A stretch of 15,229 nucleotides of DNA from Stephanodiscus triporus (GCA_036939755.1 JALLAZ010000518.1:1-15229), one strand, 5' to 3'; positions 7,275 through 15,229 are shown, counted from the first letter of the stretch. Notes: generated by a model not told the origin, from the sequence alone. Numbers and translations: made by a program.

Positions 7275-10200
7275 TTAAACGTCCACAGGATTGAAAAAAG
7301 CTCTTCTCACTCGCAACCAGAGGGCCCGAGACTCATCTACCATTGCAGCCTTTTGTTCCTCATTCTGCCTCTCGGTCTTAGCGGGATCGAGGATCATATC
7401 ACACACTCGTTCGAACGCACCACACTGATCAGTAGTGCATAATTGCGACAGCATCGGTTCCTCTGTGTCCCCTTTCTGCATCTTATTCATCTTTTCAATT
7501 TGACTTTTTACCGCAGCGGCGCTCTTATACTTGTGCTGGACTTTCAAGGACTTATGGAGTAACTCCAAGTGCAACAAGGTTTCGTCATGGAAACGTCCGA
7601 ACTTACTCGATTCGGAGCGGAGTTTCGCTGTCCGCCTGAGAATACATTCCGCCTTGGCACCGAGGCCGTGGCACAAATAAAGACTTGCCAGCGCAAAGTA
7701 ATCACGAATCTTTTCTTCCTGGTGATGTTGCAATGACTCAATGGGAGTCCTCTCCATGTTGTACTCGCTAATCTTGACAAGATCGTTCAATAAGTCTCTA
7801 CTTAGTCCCGCCAATGTCCTGCCAATATCAAATGACGAAGGATAAGCATTATGCTCACAGCACTTTTTGTAGTGGCTGTACCCATGTGCTTCCTTGACGA
7901 GCCACATCGTTATCAAATGGACTTGAATTTCGCATACATGCCCACCAACATCAAGGTTGATCTTACAATCGCGATACCCGCCCAATAAAGGGTTGTGATC
8001 AGATTTGAGGGTCGATAGCTTGATCCGCCTGACGCTGCTCATGTACTTGCTTAATACAATCTCAATCAGTGCCAGGAGTGTAGCAACATCCTTCACGAAG
8101 AGCGATGTGCGACAGTAGTCTGTAACGAGGAGAGGATCCCCTCCATACTTCTTCTCGCACTTCAACAATGCCTCGGAAGCGTTCTTTATAGGTCCGACCG
8201 CCATGGTCTGAATTCCAAGCTTGCTTCCAAGGTCGGCACTGATGGTCTTTAATTCTGGCAGGGCATCCTCTGCATCCTTGATCAGACTGTGGCAAATACG
8301 ATGCGAGCTCATGTCGGCATATTCACTTTTGACTTTTTGAGATGTACGCTTGTTTTCGTCGGCATAGCCGTCCTCGCCGCTATCGGCAATGCCCACTAAT
8401 GAGTTAAGGTAGGGATACAGAGGGTCTTCTTGGATCTTTTGGTATTCATAGTCATAGACACGGCTGTCAAATATGAGAGAATTGATGTTGAGGTAGTAGC
8501 TCCACGCGTTTTGGACGGTCTCAGCGCGTGTCGGAAGGCGATCATTCTCAGCTGAATCTTCACCCAGAGACTCTAGAGGGGAGGACGGATCATCTTCGAC
8601 ATCCCAAAACGTATCCCTAGGAAAGATATGCCCAGGAATGCCATCCTCTTTGACCTCCATAACATTCTCCTCCTCATCGTCTTGGGGAACGTAGAAACTT
8701 GATCTTGGACTTTTGTGTGCTGCCCTAATGGCCTCATCCATTTTATCCTGCGCCCTTTCTAATGCATATATGTGAGAATCTTTTCGCTGTTGGGAATGAT
8801 GAGTCAAATTGTCCTGACTACTTGTAGTCTTCACCTTGGGCAAATCCCCAAGTCTGTTGATGATTTTATCATTGTCAGTGAGTGGGGAGTATGGTGATGT
8901 AGGAAATGAAGGTGACTTGCTGAGACATAGCACCGTAGCCTTTCGCTTGTAAAAATTCTGAATTGCATGCAATCGTGCATCTAACGCCAGGCGGATTTCC
9001 TCATCAGCTACATGTACCTTCAACTCTGCATGGACCTGCGCTCGGAGTGACTCTAAATAGATTCGCTCCGACACAAAAGCGTCGTTGGAAATATTTATTG
9101 TTTTCCCAAGGATGGAATCTTTTGTAGAAATTGATGCGGATCCATCGCTAATGGCTACATCCTTCCTGGGCTGACTGAGTGCAGTGTTTTGATATTTTTC
9201 CTTGAGGTAATCTACTTTGTTCGAGTTGGAACGCGCTACGGTGTCACTATCACCATCGTTGCCTGTAAATTCTGATTTGATCGTCTTTGATGTAAAAGGT
9301 GTCCGTGTGTTGTCTGCTTCTGGCACTCCACTCTTCTTAGACGAGGCACTGTAGTGAGTTTCATGAGCATGATAGATTTCTTCACAATCCTCAATAGAAG
9401 CAGGACTCTTGGGAACCGAATAGACTTCATCGTCGTCGTCGATGAAGGGATCATCGTTGAAGTCGCTAACATCATCCACGTCAAGTGCATTACCCTTCAG
9501 TGGTTTGATAATATAGGATTCATCCTTCAATGAGCTAACGGCACATGATTCCATATCCTTCACAATCACATGAGATTTGATATTGGCAGGCCGTTTTTCA
9601 GAATCTTGACCATTCTTGTCATTATTACTGCTTTCTGTATCTTCCTCGGAGTCCACAGACTGAATCTTGAACAGTGCCTGTTTCAAATTGCTGAACAGTG
9701 CACCATCCAACGATTCCTTGCCACTGTCATTGTCGCAGTACACCAGTGGGAACTTGTTCTTTCCCCTCTCGGTTTTGGCTGATTTTGAACTCATTGACGT
9801 ATCTGCATTTGAAGAATCATCGAGAACAATACTCCCAACACTATTAGCTAGCATATGCTTGATGGCTAACTTGCGAGTTTGGCGTAATTTGAGTAGATCT
9901 GCGTATATATTGCTCATCTGCTGTTTCTTGTGTGGCGTCGGATCATACAGCGAAGCGGTTGTGGTGGCTGACATGTTCTCGGCAAGATAAATTTCAGTGG
10001 CCGTCGATGCTACCGACGACTCTTCCATCACCGTATTGGCAGATTTATAAGGCGTTGAAGCATCTGCATTTGACGAATCATCGAAACTAACACTTCGCAC
10101 ATAGTCTGTTGGCACCTGCTTGATGGCCATCTTGCGAGTTTGGCGTAATGTCAACATGTCTGCATATGGATTTCTCGACGGCGCTGATACAAAATCTGTC

Positions 10201-11795
10201 TCGCGTGTTCCCGGAGCATGAGTTGTCTGCTGCTCGGTTGCGGTGGTTGACATGGCCTCGGCATGATAAATTTCAGTGGCGGTCGATGCTACCAACTCCT
10301 CTGCTCGTTGGAATTTTTTCATTGTCATCTTGTGAGATTGGCGTAATTTCAACAGGTCTGCAAATGGATTGCATGGAGCTGGAGGAACAGTTATTGGCTG
10401 CTGCTTGGTTATGGTAGAAACGCAGTCGGCTAGACAAATATCAGTGGCAACTGACGCCGCCGATGATTGCACTTTTTGGTTTTCATCATATTTAGACGAA
10501 GAGGTGTCCAATGAAGGCTTCATGTGTCTGCGCTCTCTTTTACCACGTCTAGATGATGAGGAAGAATTTTCAGCCATGCTACCACTGTCGCTCTTTTCAT
10601 CCAGGTCATTTATCTCTTTGCCAATCTCCACGAGCCGTTGAAGGCGTTTGTTGACAATCTCCTCTATGTTTATGTTTCCCACAAAAGCAAACTCGTCATC
10701 GCTATGAGATGGAATAGTTGAAATGCTATTGATTGCCTGACTTTTTGTAGGTGATGTGACGACCTTTTCTTGCCCTTGTCGAATGTCGTGTATGGAAACA
10801 AGTCCTGACTTGTGACTGTTGGTGCTGGTGCTGATGACAGAAGAGCCCGCTATTGGCTTTCCAACTCGTTCATCTGCCATCATTGATGTCGTAGATGTCG
10901 ATGCGATGTATTTCTGTTCCGTGACATCAGCTCTACTACTACCACTGACATCATCCGCAATCGACTGGATCGAAAATGCACTAGACGACGATCCAGTATT
11001 AGCAGAGATTCCGCTGGTAGCAATCGACTCGATAGAAAATCCCCCAGACGTTGTCAGGGTACAGGCAGAAACCTTGCTTGAATGAGAAATGGACCTTATG
11101 GCCACTATCTCTGGCCGACCCGGGTTACTAATAACTTTCTCGGTACTAACAACCTTCTCTTTGATACACGCGGGATGAACTATCTTCGTGCAAGTCTCAT
11201 CAGTGGCAGCCTCGTTGTCCTCCACCTTTGATGGCGATACAATATCATCTTGCCAATGCAACTTTTTGCGAAAAGTATTCAGCATTCCATCAAGGAGATC
11301 ACTTTCCTCGAAGCTTTTGCTGTCTTCAGCAAACAGGTCACCGGTGCTCGTACTATTCTCATCATCACTTGTGACGAGCTTCAATACCTCCGTCACACAG
11401 CCACTGCTACAATTGGTACGCTCATTTTCCGACCCAACACCATCATCGTCATCCAAGAAAGTAGGGAAATTCGTCGTTTCCTCCGGACTGCGCTCCTCAA
11501 TTATCCTCGATGCCATTGCCGCCGATGGCAGAATTTCTTTAGTGGCATCTCTAAAAAAATTGACGCTTCTCTCGCCACTATCTCGAGTAGTATTCGAGAT
11601 TGAATTGACGCTCCCGGTGGCAAAACTGCTATCCAACGTGTTAACGCTGCGGTCGGACGTGATGTTGTAATTTTTTGAGGTGGCGCGGAGACTGGCAATC
11701 TTGTTCTTGAAGGCCTCAATGCGCAGTTGACGCTCGTCGGTTGCGGCCGCAATAGTGGTTCGTGCAAGGGATGGGGATACCATCGTTGTGGTCAT
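7275..11795 (-). CDS. 1506-residue protein with RelA/SpoT-like C-terminal region
   Basis: An intronless frame of 4.5 kb. Residues 20-40 (ERQLRIEAFKNKIASLRATS) look helical, perhaps coiled coil. Residues 40 to about 1000 are Ser/Thr/Asp-rich and probably disordered, with three internal repeats (about 445-670). Residues 940-980 contain a helical stretch (EIRLALDARLHAIQNFYKRK). The conserved part lies about 1175-1310: an N-terminal helical segment, VTDYCRTSLFVKDVATLL (D1226, R1229), VRRIKL, GGYRDCKINL (G1273 Y1274 R1275 D1276) and CEIQVHL (E1289, Q1291, H1293). This order matches the RelA/SpoT nucleotidyltransferase core, in which GYR/Q and ExQ residues line the active site. There is no HD hydrolase or TGS domain. 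Residues 1320-1430 look like TPR-type helical pairs (DYFALASLYLCHGLGAKAECILRRTAKL, split here only by eye). Real (p)ppGpp synthesis is not shown; many eukaryotic proteins with this fold are uncharacterised. Divergent from the WS/DGAT gene. Confidence 0.82.
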   Translation of the reverse strand: MTTTMVSPSLARTTIAAATDERQLRIEAFKNKIASLRATSKNYNITSDRSVNTLDSSFATGSVNSISNTTRDSGERSVNFFRDATKEILPSAAMASRIIEERSPEETTNFPTFLDDDDGVGSENERTNCSSGCVTEVLKLVTSDDENSTSTGDLFAEDSKSFEESDLLDGMLNTFRKKLHWQDDIVSPSKVEDNEAATDETCTKIVHPACIKEKVVSTEKVISNPGRPEIVAIRSISHSSKVSACTLTTSGGFSIESIATSGISANTGSSSSAFSIQSIADDVSGSSRADVTEQKYIASTSTTSMMADERVGKPIAGSSVISTSTNSHKSGLVSIHDIRQGQEKVVTSPTKSQAINSISTIPSHSDDEFAFVGNINIEEIVNKRLQRLVEIGKEINDLDEKSDSGSMAENSSSSSRRGKRERRHMKPSLDTSSSKYDENQKVQSSAASVATDICLADCVSTITKQQPITVPPAPCNPFADLLKLRQSHKMTMKKFQRAEELVASTATEIYHAEAMSTTATEQQTTHAPGTRETDFVSAPSRNPYADMLTLRQTRKMAIKQVPTDYVRSVSFDDSSNADASTPYKSANTVMEESSVASTATEIYLAENMSATTTASLYDPTPHKKQQMSNIYADLLKLRQTRKLAIKHMLANSVGSIVLDDSSNADTSMSSKSAKTERGKNKFPLVYCDNDSGKESLDGALFSNLKQALFKIQSVDSEEDTESSNNDKNGQDSEKRPANIKSHVIVKDMESCAVSSLKDESYIIKPLKGNALDVDDVSDFNDDPFIDDDDEVYSVPKSPASIEDCEEIYHAHETHYSASSKKSGVPEADNTRTPFTSKTIKSEFTGNDGDSDTVARSNSNKVDYLKEKYQNTALSQPRKDVAISDGSASISTKDSILGKTINISNDAFVSERIYLESLRAQVHAELKVHVADEEIRLALDARLHAIQNFYKRKATVLCLSKSPSFPTSPYSPLTDNDKIINRLGDLPKVKTTSSQDNLTHHSQQRKDSHIYALERAQDKMDEAIRAAHKSPRSSFYVPQDDEEENVMEVKEDGIPGHIFPRDTFWDVEDDPSSPLESLGEDSAENDRLPTRAETVQNAWSYYLNINSLIFDSRVYDYEYQKIQEDPLYPYLNSLVGIADSGEDGYADENKRTSQKVKSEYADMSSHRICHSLIKDAEDALPELKTISADLGSKLGIQTMAVGPIKNASEALLKCEKKYGGDPLLVTDYCRTSLFVKDVATLLALIEIVLSKYMSSVRRIKLSTLKSDHNPLLGGYRDCKINLDVGGHVCEIQVHLITMWLVKEAHGYSHYKKCCEHNAYPSSFDIGRTLAGLSRDLLNDLVKISEYNMERTPIESLQHHQEEKIRDYFALASLYLCHGLGAKAECILRRTAKLRSESSKFGRFHDETLLHLELLHKSLKVQHKYKSAAAVKSQIEKMNKMQKGDTEEPMLSQLCTTDQCGAFERVCDMILDPAKTERQNEEQKAAMVDESRALWLRVRRAFFNPVDV
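9790..10460 (-). repeat. Three imperfect in-frame repeats inside the 1506-residue protein
   Basis: Each unit carries VASTATEIYLAE-like sequence, a variable linker, and NPYADLLKLRQTRKMAIK-like sequence. Unit 1 runs from about residue 447 to 490 (nt 10457-10327), unit 2 from about 500 to 557 (10295-10125), unit 3 from about 593 to 646 (10015-9860). Units 2 and 3 also share a trailing SFDDSSNADAS-like block (near 10085 and 9820), so they look like the more recent duplication. The repeated LLKLRQ(T/S)xKM core looks like a short linear binding motif displayed three times in a disordered region. Confidence 0.8.
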
Positions 11796-12256
11796 TGCAA
11801 TTGTTTAAGAGTCTTGTTATGATGAATTGATGATAGTTTGCTTTTCTTTCATGAGGGGGACGGGTGAAATAGCTTCTCTCTTTCGGAATCATTTGAAGCA
11901 CCCAAAATAGAGAGATGACTCAAATGTTGTCTGTGGTATGAGGTTGCCAATTGTTTTGTGAGGGCATTTCTAGGTCGAAGCGTTGGGGACGGGAGGACAG
12001 AGAGACAACAAAATAGTGAGGAAAAAAAAATGTGAGAGGCCGACGGCGCCGGGCGGCGGCGGCGAGAGAGGGAATGGATTTCCCGCTAAATTTTGACCCG
12101 CCAAATTTTGGTTCAAGCGCCGGCCGGTGGGGAGGGAAAACACATTCATCTCTGCGAAACAAACACACTCTCCGGGTGGGGATCTGCGCAAGCTTGCCGA
12201 TGCAGAAACTCAAACCGCCGTGGAGATGGCGAGCGAAGTCGGGCGGTAAAATATCC
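11796..12256. promoter_or_regulatory. Divergent upstream region between giant gene and WS/DGAT gene
   Basis: Start codons of the two genes lie 461 bp apart if the 12257 start is right, so both promoters should be here. No TATA box is evident. Two E2F-like elements, TTTCCCGC (12079-12086) and, on the minus strand, ATTTGGCGGG (12106-12097), lie 10 bp apart, and AAATTTTG occurs twice (12088 and 12103). The plus frame is open from 12032, so part of this interval could be coding if ATG 12074 or 12200 is used; the Arg/Ala and Pro-rich reading argues against that. Confidence 0.5.
12079..12106. promoter_or_regulatory. Pair of E2F-like sites
   Basis: TTTCCCGC at 12079-12086 fits the E2F/DP consensus TTTSSCGC, and the reverse strand of 12097-12106 gives ATTTGGCGGG, a near match. 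They face each other in the divergent intergenic region. E2F/DP factors are conserved in plants, animals and diatoms and drive S-phase genes. Binding here is inference from sequence only; chance matches are possible in this GC-mixed stretch. Confidence 0.35.
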
Positions 12257-13795
12257 ATGGATTACCAGGGAGAAGGGAAGCTCACTCAATATAACATGTT
12301 CACCGGAGACAAGCAGCGACAGTCGTTATTAATAGGAACCCTTGCCTTCCTTGCAGCAGCAACATTCTTAGCATTTCGCAAGAGGGGGAACGGCGCAAAA
12401 GAGACAAAACGTCGTCTATCGTTCACATCCGTAGGACTTGGCTTGGGCTCCTTCCCTCCCAAGGCCAACGTGAAAGAACCAATTATTAATGTCGCCGTTT
12501 ACTTTGCAAAGGCTACCGATTGTCCCTCGTCGCTAGATGTCGCACAATTGATCATCAAGCCATGGCTTGAGTATGAACGACTCTCGCAAGTGCCAGATTT
12601 CGATCGACGCATTTTTCGTCCGAGCACCCTTGTTGAAATCAAGCCGGTGGATTTGATCCGTGAATTTCATATTAGCGGAGATGAAGAGTTCTTGAATCAG
12701 ACCATCGTCGATCACTTGCAGGACACGTTAGGGGCCGGACGAGACGATTTGCCATGGTGGGAAATACTCATAATTCGTAACGCTGGGGCGGGACCTTCAG
12801 CGTGTGTTCTTCGCGTCCATCATGTAATTGGTGATGGATTGGCGTTAGTGGCTGCATTTGAGAAGTTGAAGGCTGCTGAAGATGGAGGAGATTCGAATAA
12901 CATCCCGTCCCTCTCTTTCAAAAACGGCGGGATCGAAAAGAGTGCAAACAAGCCAGGCACACTATCTTCAATGTGGTCGCTTCTCGAGGCAACGGCACAT
13001 TGCTTGACTCTCAGCGCAACCAAGTACGATGATGATACAGCATTCTCAAGGATGAATCATTCGGAAATGAAGCACTCGGGGAAGCGAAAGGCAGTCTTCT
13101 TCCCGACCGTGCCGCTGGATTTCGTCAAGAAGTTGAAAACCGCAGCGGGAGTCAGTGTGAATGACATTCTCATGGTGGCAATAAGCCAGGCAATACACGA
13201 TTATTGCAAGTTGCAGAATGATGAAATCTTGACAGCGAAAGGAAGCGCTGTCCAGTGCCGAGGCTTGCTACCGGTTGGATTTCCTCGTTCGAGAAACGAA
13301 TTGAACGATAAATCGAACTCAATGCGCAACAAATGGTGCATGGTATCGTGTGATATGGGAGTTGGACATTCTGACATCGAAGACAGGCTGCGACACATTC
13401 ACGCCAAGACGACCGAAATGAAGGAGAAGCCACGCGCCTTTATGCAACTTCAAATTCAAAACGAACTTGGCCCGTATGTCCCCCTGAGTGTGGGTAAGCA
13501 GACTGTCTTCGATACATTTTCAAGACATTCTCTTGTTCTGACCAATGTACCAGGACCGAGTGAAGAGTGCTTGTTTGCGGGAAAAATGGTGAAGAGCGTG
13601 CAATTATTCTTTGACAACCTCTTGACACAGGTTGACTTGATTAGCTATGCGGGGCGGGTGTATGGAAATATTATTTTTGATTCAGATCAACTGCCCAACT
13701 TTGAGGATTTTGGTCGGCTGTATGTGAATGCACTGGCAGATTTAGCCAAACGGTTGAAAGTTGAGGCACCCTCCGAAGTTGGGAAGAAAGCTTAA
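12257..13795 (+). CDS. Wax ester synthase / diacylglycerol acyltransferase (WS/DGAT)
   Basis: Acyl-CoA:alcohol or diacylglycerol O-acyltransferase of the bifunctional WS/DGAT family, making wax esters or triacylglycerol for storage at the ER or lipid droplet. 512 residues from ATG 12257, no introns. The frame is open to 12032 with further ATGs at 12074 and 12200; 12257 was chosen because residues just downstream include a membrane anchor (about 23-40, LLIGTLAFLAAATFLAF followed by RKR), and the upstream reading is Arg/Pro-rich. The catalytic motif HHxxxDG is seen as HHVIGDG, with H188, H189, D193 and G194. The C-terminal half has the WS/DGAT C-terminal (DUF1298-type) signatures: NDILMVAISQAI, LLPVGFPRSR, LTNVPGP and the QVDLISYAGRVYGNIIFD block. 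Length agrees with bacterial and plant relatives (about 450-520). Substrate preference cannot be read from sequence. Divergent from the giant gene; no co-functional neighbour is apparent. Confidence 0.92.
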   Translation: MDYQGEGKLTQYNMFTGDKQRQSLLIGTLAFLAAATFLAFRKRGNGAKETKRRLSFTSVGLGLGSFPPKANVKEPIINVAVYFAKATDCPSSLDVAQLIIKPWLEYERLSQVPDFDRRIFRPSTLVEIKPVDLIREFHISGDEEFLNQTIVDHLQDTLGAGRDDLPWWEILIIRNAGAGPSACVLRVHHVIGDGLALVAAFEKLKAAEDGGDSNNIPSLSFKNGGIEKSANKPGTLSSMWSLLEATAHCLTLSATKYDDDTAFSRMNHSEMKHSGKRKAVFFPTVPLDFVKKLKTAAGVSVNDILMVAISQAIHDYCKLQNDEILTAKGSAVQCRGLLPVGFPRSRNELNDKSNSMRNKWCMVSCDMGVGHSDIEDRLRHIHAKTTEMKEKPRAFMQLQIQNELGPYVPLSVGKQTVFDTFSRHSLVLTNVPGPSEECLFAGKMVKSVQLFFDNLLTQVDLISYAGRVYGNIIFDSDQLPNFEDFGRLYVNALADLAKRLKVEAPSEVGKKA

Positions 13796-13891
13796 AGTGA
13801 TTCTGTAAATATTGTAGTGATGAGATGTTGTACACTCCTTCATACACAACTAGGGATGTGTTTAATTGTAGGACATTGCTGTAAATACCTC

Positions 13892-14344
13892 ACTTAAGAG
13901 AAAATGCTATTAAGGATTTCAATCTCCACCGTTGCTGTCATTACAGTCATCGCCACCGTCACAGTTGCTGCCATAATTGATTGAGCAAAAATACCATACC
14001 TTGGCCGAAAAAGGCAGACTATGTAGGTATAGAGTAGTTCTCAAGCCCCAGGTACTGTACGTTTGGCATGAATTTACCACCCCCTAATTGGGGGCAAATT
14101 CACCGCGACCCCTGGCGGGCTAACCAACATATTTTATGGTTGCATTGACAAGCTTAATGTGTGAACTAGTCAATGCAACCATAACATTTGTCATGGCACC
14201 AATGGAAGTTGGCCCTGAATTTGCCCCCAATTAAAGGTCGAACTAATGAGAGACTTGCAGTTATTTTACTGCAGTAAATTTAATTTAGAGTATTTTGAAA
14301 CTAAAAATGAAAACATTTTTAAGTAAAGGCGCTTTCTCTTAAGT
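13892..14344. repeat. Possible MITE-like element bounded by 16-nt inverted repeats
   Basis: ACTTAAGAGAAAATGC (13892-13907) and GCGCTTTCTCTTAAGT (14329-14344) are inverted with 14 of 16 matches, the outer 12 nt being perfect. They enclose 453 bp with no long ORF and the nested foldback. No flanking target-site duplication is seen, which weakens the transposon reading. TTAAGTAAA is repeated at the right end (14319 and 14339). Confidence 0.35.
14085..14233. repeat. Nested foldback (long imperfect hairpin)
   Basis: The outer arms TAATTGGGGGCAAATTCA (14085-14102) and TGAATTTGCCCCCAATTA (14216-14233) are perfectly complementary over 18 nt. The inner arms TTATGGTTGCATTGAC (14134-14149) and GTCAATGCAACCATAA (14169-14184) are perfect over 16 nt with a 19-nt loop, and imperfect pairing extends about 10 nt outward from the inner arms. 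The left outer arm can alternatively pair with a degenerate GAATTTACCACCCCC just upstream (14070-14084), giving a competing hairpin. It could be a foldback MITE or a structured transcript; no target duplication is visible. Confidence 0.8.
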
Positions 14345-14388
14345 AAACTACGATCATTCATATCTCAGCCAATAAAGATCACCATACC

Positions 14389-14695
14389 ATGCCCCAAGTA
14401 GGACTTCCTATTTTTTTGACCTGTCCAACAATAGTCTCCGTGGGAGGGAAGCAAAAATCTTGATTTTCAGGGACCTGGATATTCAGCCTCCCAGTACAAA
14501 TCCGTACTTCTGGTTCTGATTCGCACCAGCGTCGCCATGGACTGCGTTTCCCAGCCCCAACCGATGGACGTGAAAAAGGGTAATGTCCACTTGCAAATCG
14601 TCTTACAGACCTTAGGTATATTGGTTTTTATCATGATCCCCAGTGCCGGCGATGATATCATCAATCGCTCACCGGCCATCGAAGATTTCAGTTAA
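14389..14695 (+). CDS. Putative small two-exon hypothetical protein (weak)
   Basis: Proposed exon 1 is ATGCCCCAA (14389-14397), then a GTAGGA donor. A 73-nt intron ends in GATTTTCAG (14470), and exon 2 (14471-14692) has TAA at 14693-14695. The product would be 77 residues, with a hydrophobic stretch (TLGILVFIMIP) before a polar tail (INRSPAIEDFS). Alternatively exon 2 is the last exon of an unseen gene, or internal ATG 14537 starts a 52-residue frame. The opposite strand is also open for 70 residues (14467-14679), so openness alone proves little. Not recognised. Confidence 0.2.
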
Positions 14696-15128
14696 TTGTT
14701 GTTTGTTGTGATTTGTGTTATTGCTAGGTAAAAGCTAGCTAAAGCTAGCAAAACAAACACCGACTGACCATGGCAGCCGCAGTCATCCTATGGCCGCCAT
14801 GATGCCCCGCTCCCAGCGCCACCGCATCCGACAATCAGCGAACATGTTGGGCGACTGTTTCATGATAGCCGCAATCGACCATTTAGATCACAATGCGTCA
14901 ACGGCCTTTTCTTGTTGTTGTGAGTTGTGGGCTAAGTAGGAATATGTAGGCTACATACCGTAAAATTGGCGATATTCTCCCGAAGAGGTGAGGAAGTGCA
15001 CAAGCCGGCATCGGTGCTGTTGGCTTGGCAGCCTCCATGCCGAATCGGCCGTTCAGTCACGTCAACCGGGCAGATATATTGTGAGGGCACAATGTGTGGT
15101 GGCGGTGGTGGTGATGCTTAGTTGTTTT

Positions 15129-15229
15129 TTACCCTTTACCCTTTACCCTATTTGGACCAGGGTAAGGGTAAAGGGTAACCCTTACCCGGTAATTACCCGG
15201 TAATTACCCGGTAAAGTTGAGGGTAAGGT
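15129..15229. repeat. GGGTAA/TTACCC hairpin and 11-nt tandem repeat at window edge
   Basis: The left arm 15129-15149 (TTACCC/TTTACCC units) and right arm 15159-15178 (GGGTAA/GGGTAAA units) are complementary with one bulged T and a 9-nt loop. Directly after it, ACCCGGTAATT repeats with an 11-nt period about 2.8 times (15184-15214), each unit nearly palindromic (TTACCCGGTAA). The pattern continues to the last base, so the array is probably truncated by the window. GGGTAA is not the TTAGGG telomere unit in either orientation. Confidence 0.8.

Larger units (their letters stand above)
13796..15229. other. Gene-poor 1.4-kb interval with inverted and simple repeats
   Basis: It starts with the WS/DGAT 3' UTR. 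It contains a foldback at 14085-14233 inside a weak larger inverted repeat, a small hairpin TGCAGT/ACTGCA at 14256-14273, a tandem AAAGCTAGC(T/A) pair at 14731-14750, one weak two-exon ORF candidate, and the GGGTAA/TTACCC repeats at the window edge. Between about 14750 and 15110 nothing convincing is seen: a plus frame at 14988-15203 is open but runs into the simple repeats and has no protein-like features. Confidence 0.5.

Noticed and set aside
9570..11670. Plus-strand ORFs of 70-160 residues opposite the giant gene
   Set aside because: They are Ser/Leu-rich shadows of the Ser/Thr/Asp-rich minus-strand protein; none has features of its own.
12032..12256. Extending the WS/DGAT protein to 12032
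   Set aside because: The extra 75 residues begin with an Arg/Ala run from GC-rich DNA, have no family match and would bury the N-terminal membrane anchor; kept only as an alternative.
15129..15214. CRISPR array
   Set aside because: The period is only 11 nt, with no spacers between units, in a eukaryotic context.
15129..15229. Chromosome end (telomere)
   Set aside because: The unit is GGGTAA/TTACCC, not TTAGGG/CCCTAA in either orientation, and the units are inverted as a hairpin rather than in one direction.

Overview
The window looks like nuclear DNA of a photosynthetic stramenopile, most likely a centric diatom. The evidence is short GT-AG introns of about 70 to 160 nt in one gene beside long intronless genes, divergent gene pairs with short intergenic gaps, a signal-peptide plus AAFAA-type cleavage motif of the kind used for diatom plastid import, and a wax-ester-synthase/DGAT gene. 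The species cannot be fixed from the sequence alone.

Layout. Positions 29-3886 (minus) hold one seven-exon gene for an IGHMBP2/UPF1-type SF1B helicase. It includes an 11-nt microexon that supplies the T-G-K of Walker A. A gap of about 0.7 kb separates it from a divergent gene, 4614-5933 (plus), for a bacterial-type HNH endonuclease with a plastid-type presequence. The helicase also begins with a hydrophobic, Ser/Thr/Arg-rich presequence, so the pair could serve organelle nucleic-acid maintenance (inference). Both genes' 5' parts lie in a very GC-rich block, about 2.42-5.93 kb, that ends inside helicase intron 1.

Positions 5934-6660 are gene-poor and carry a diverged 71-nt tandem duplication. 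A small glycine-rich membrane protein (6661-7179, plus, perhaps Tim17/22/23-like) converges on an intronless 1506-residue protein (7275-11795, minus). That protein has a long low-complexity N-terminal part, three internal repeats, and a C-terminal segment resembling the RelA/SpoT nucleotidyltransferase fold followed by helical repeats. Across a divergent promoter region holding two E2F-like sites lies a WS/DGAT acyltransferase (12257-13795, plus).

The last 1.4 kb (13796-15229) has no confident gene. It holds a nested foldback element inside a possible larger terminal inverted repeat, one weak two-exon ORF candidate, and at the window edge a GGGTAA/TTACCC hairpin running into an 11-nt tandem repeat.

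No clear multi-gene novel system is visible. The best leads are the Walker A microexon, the helicase/HNH divergent pair, the RelA/SpoT-like giant protein and the foldback and GGGTAA repeats.
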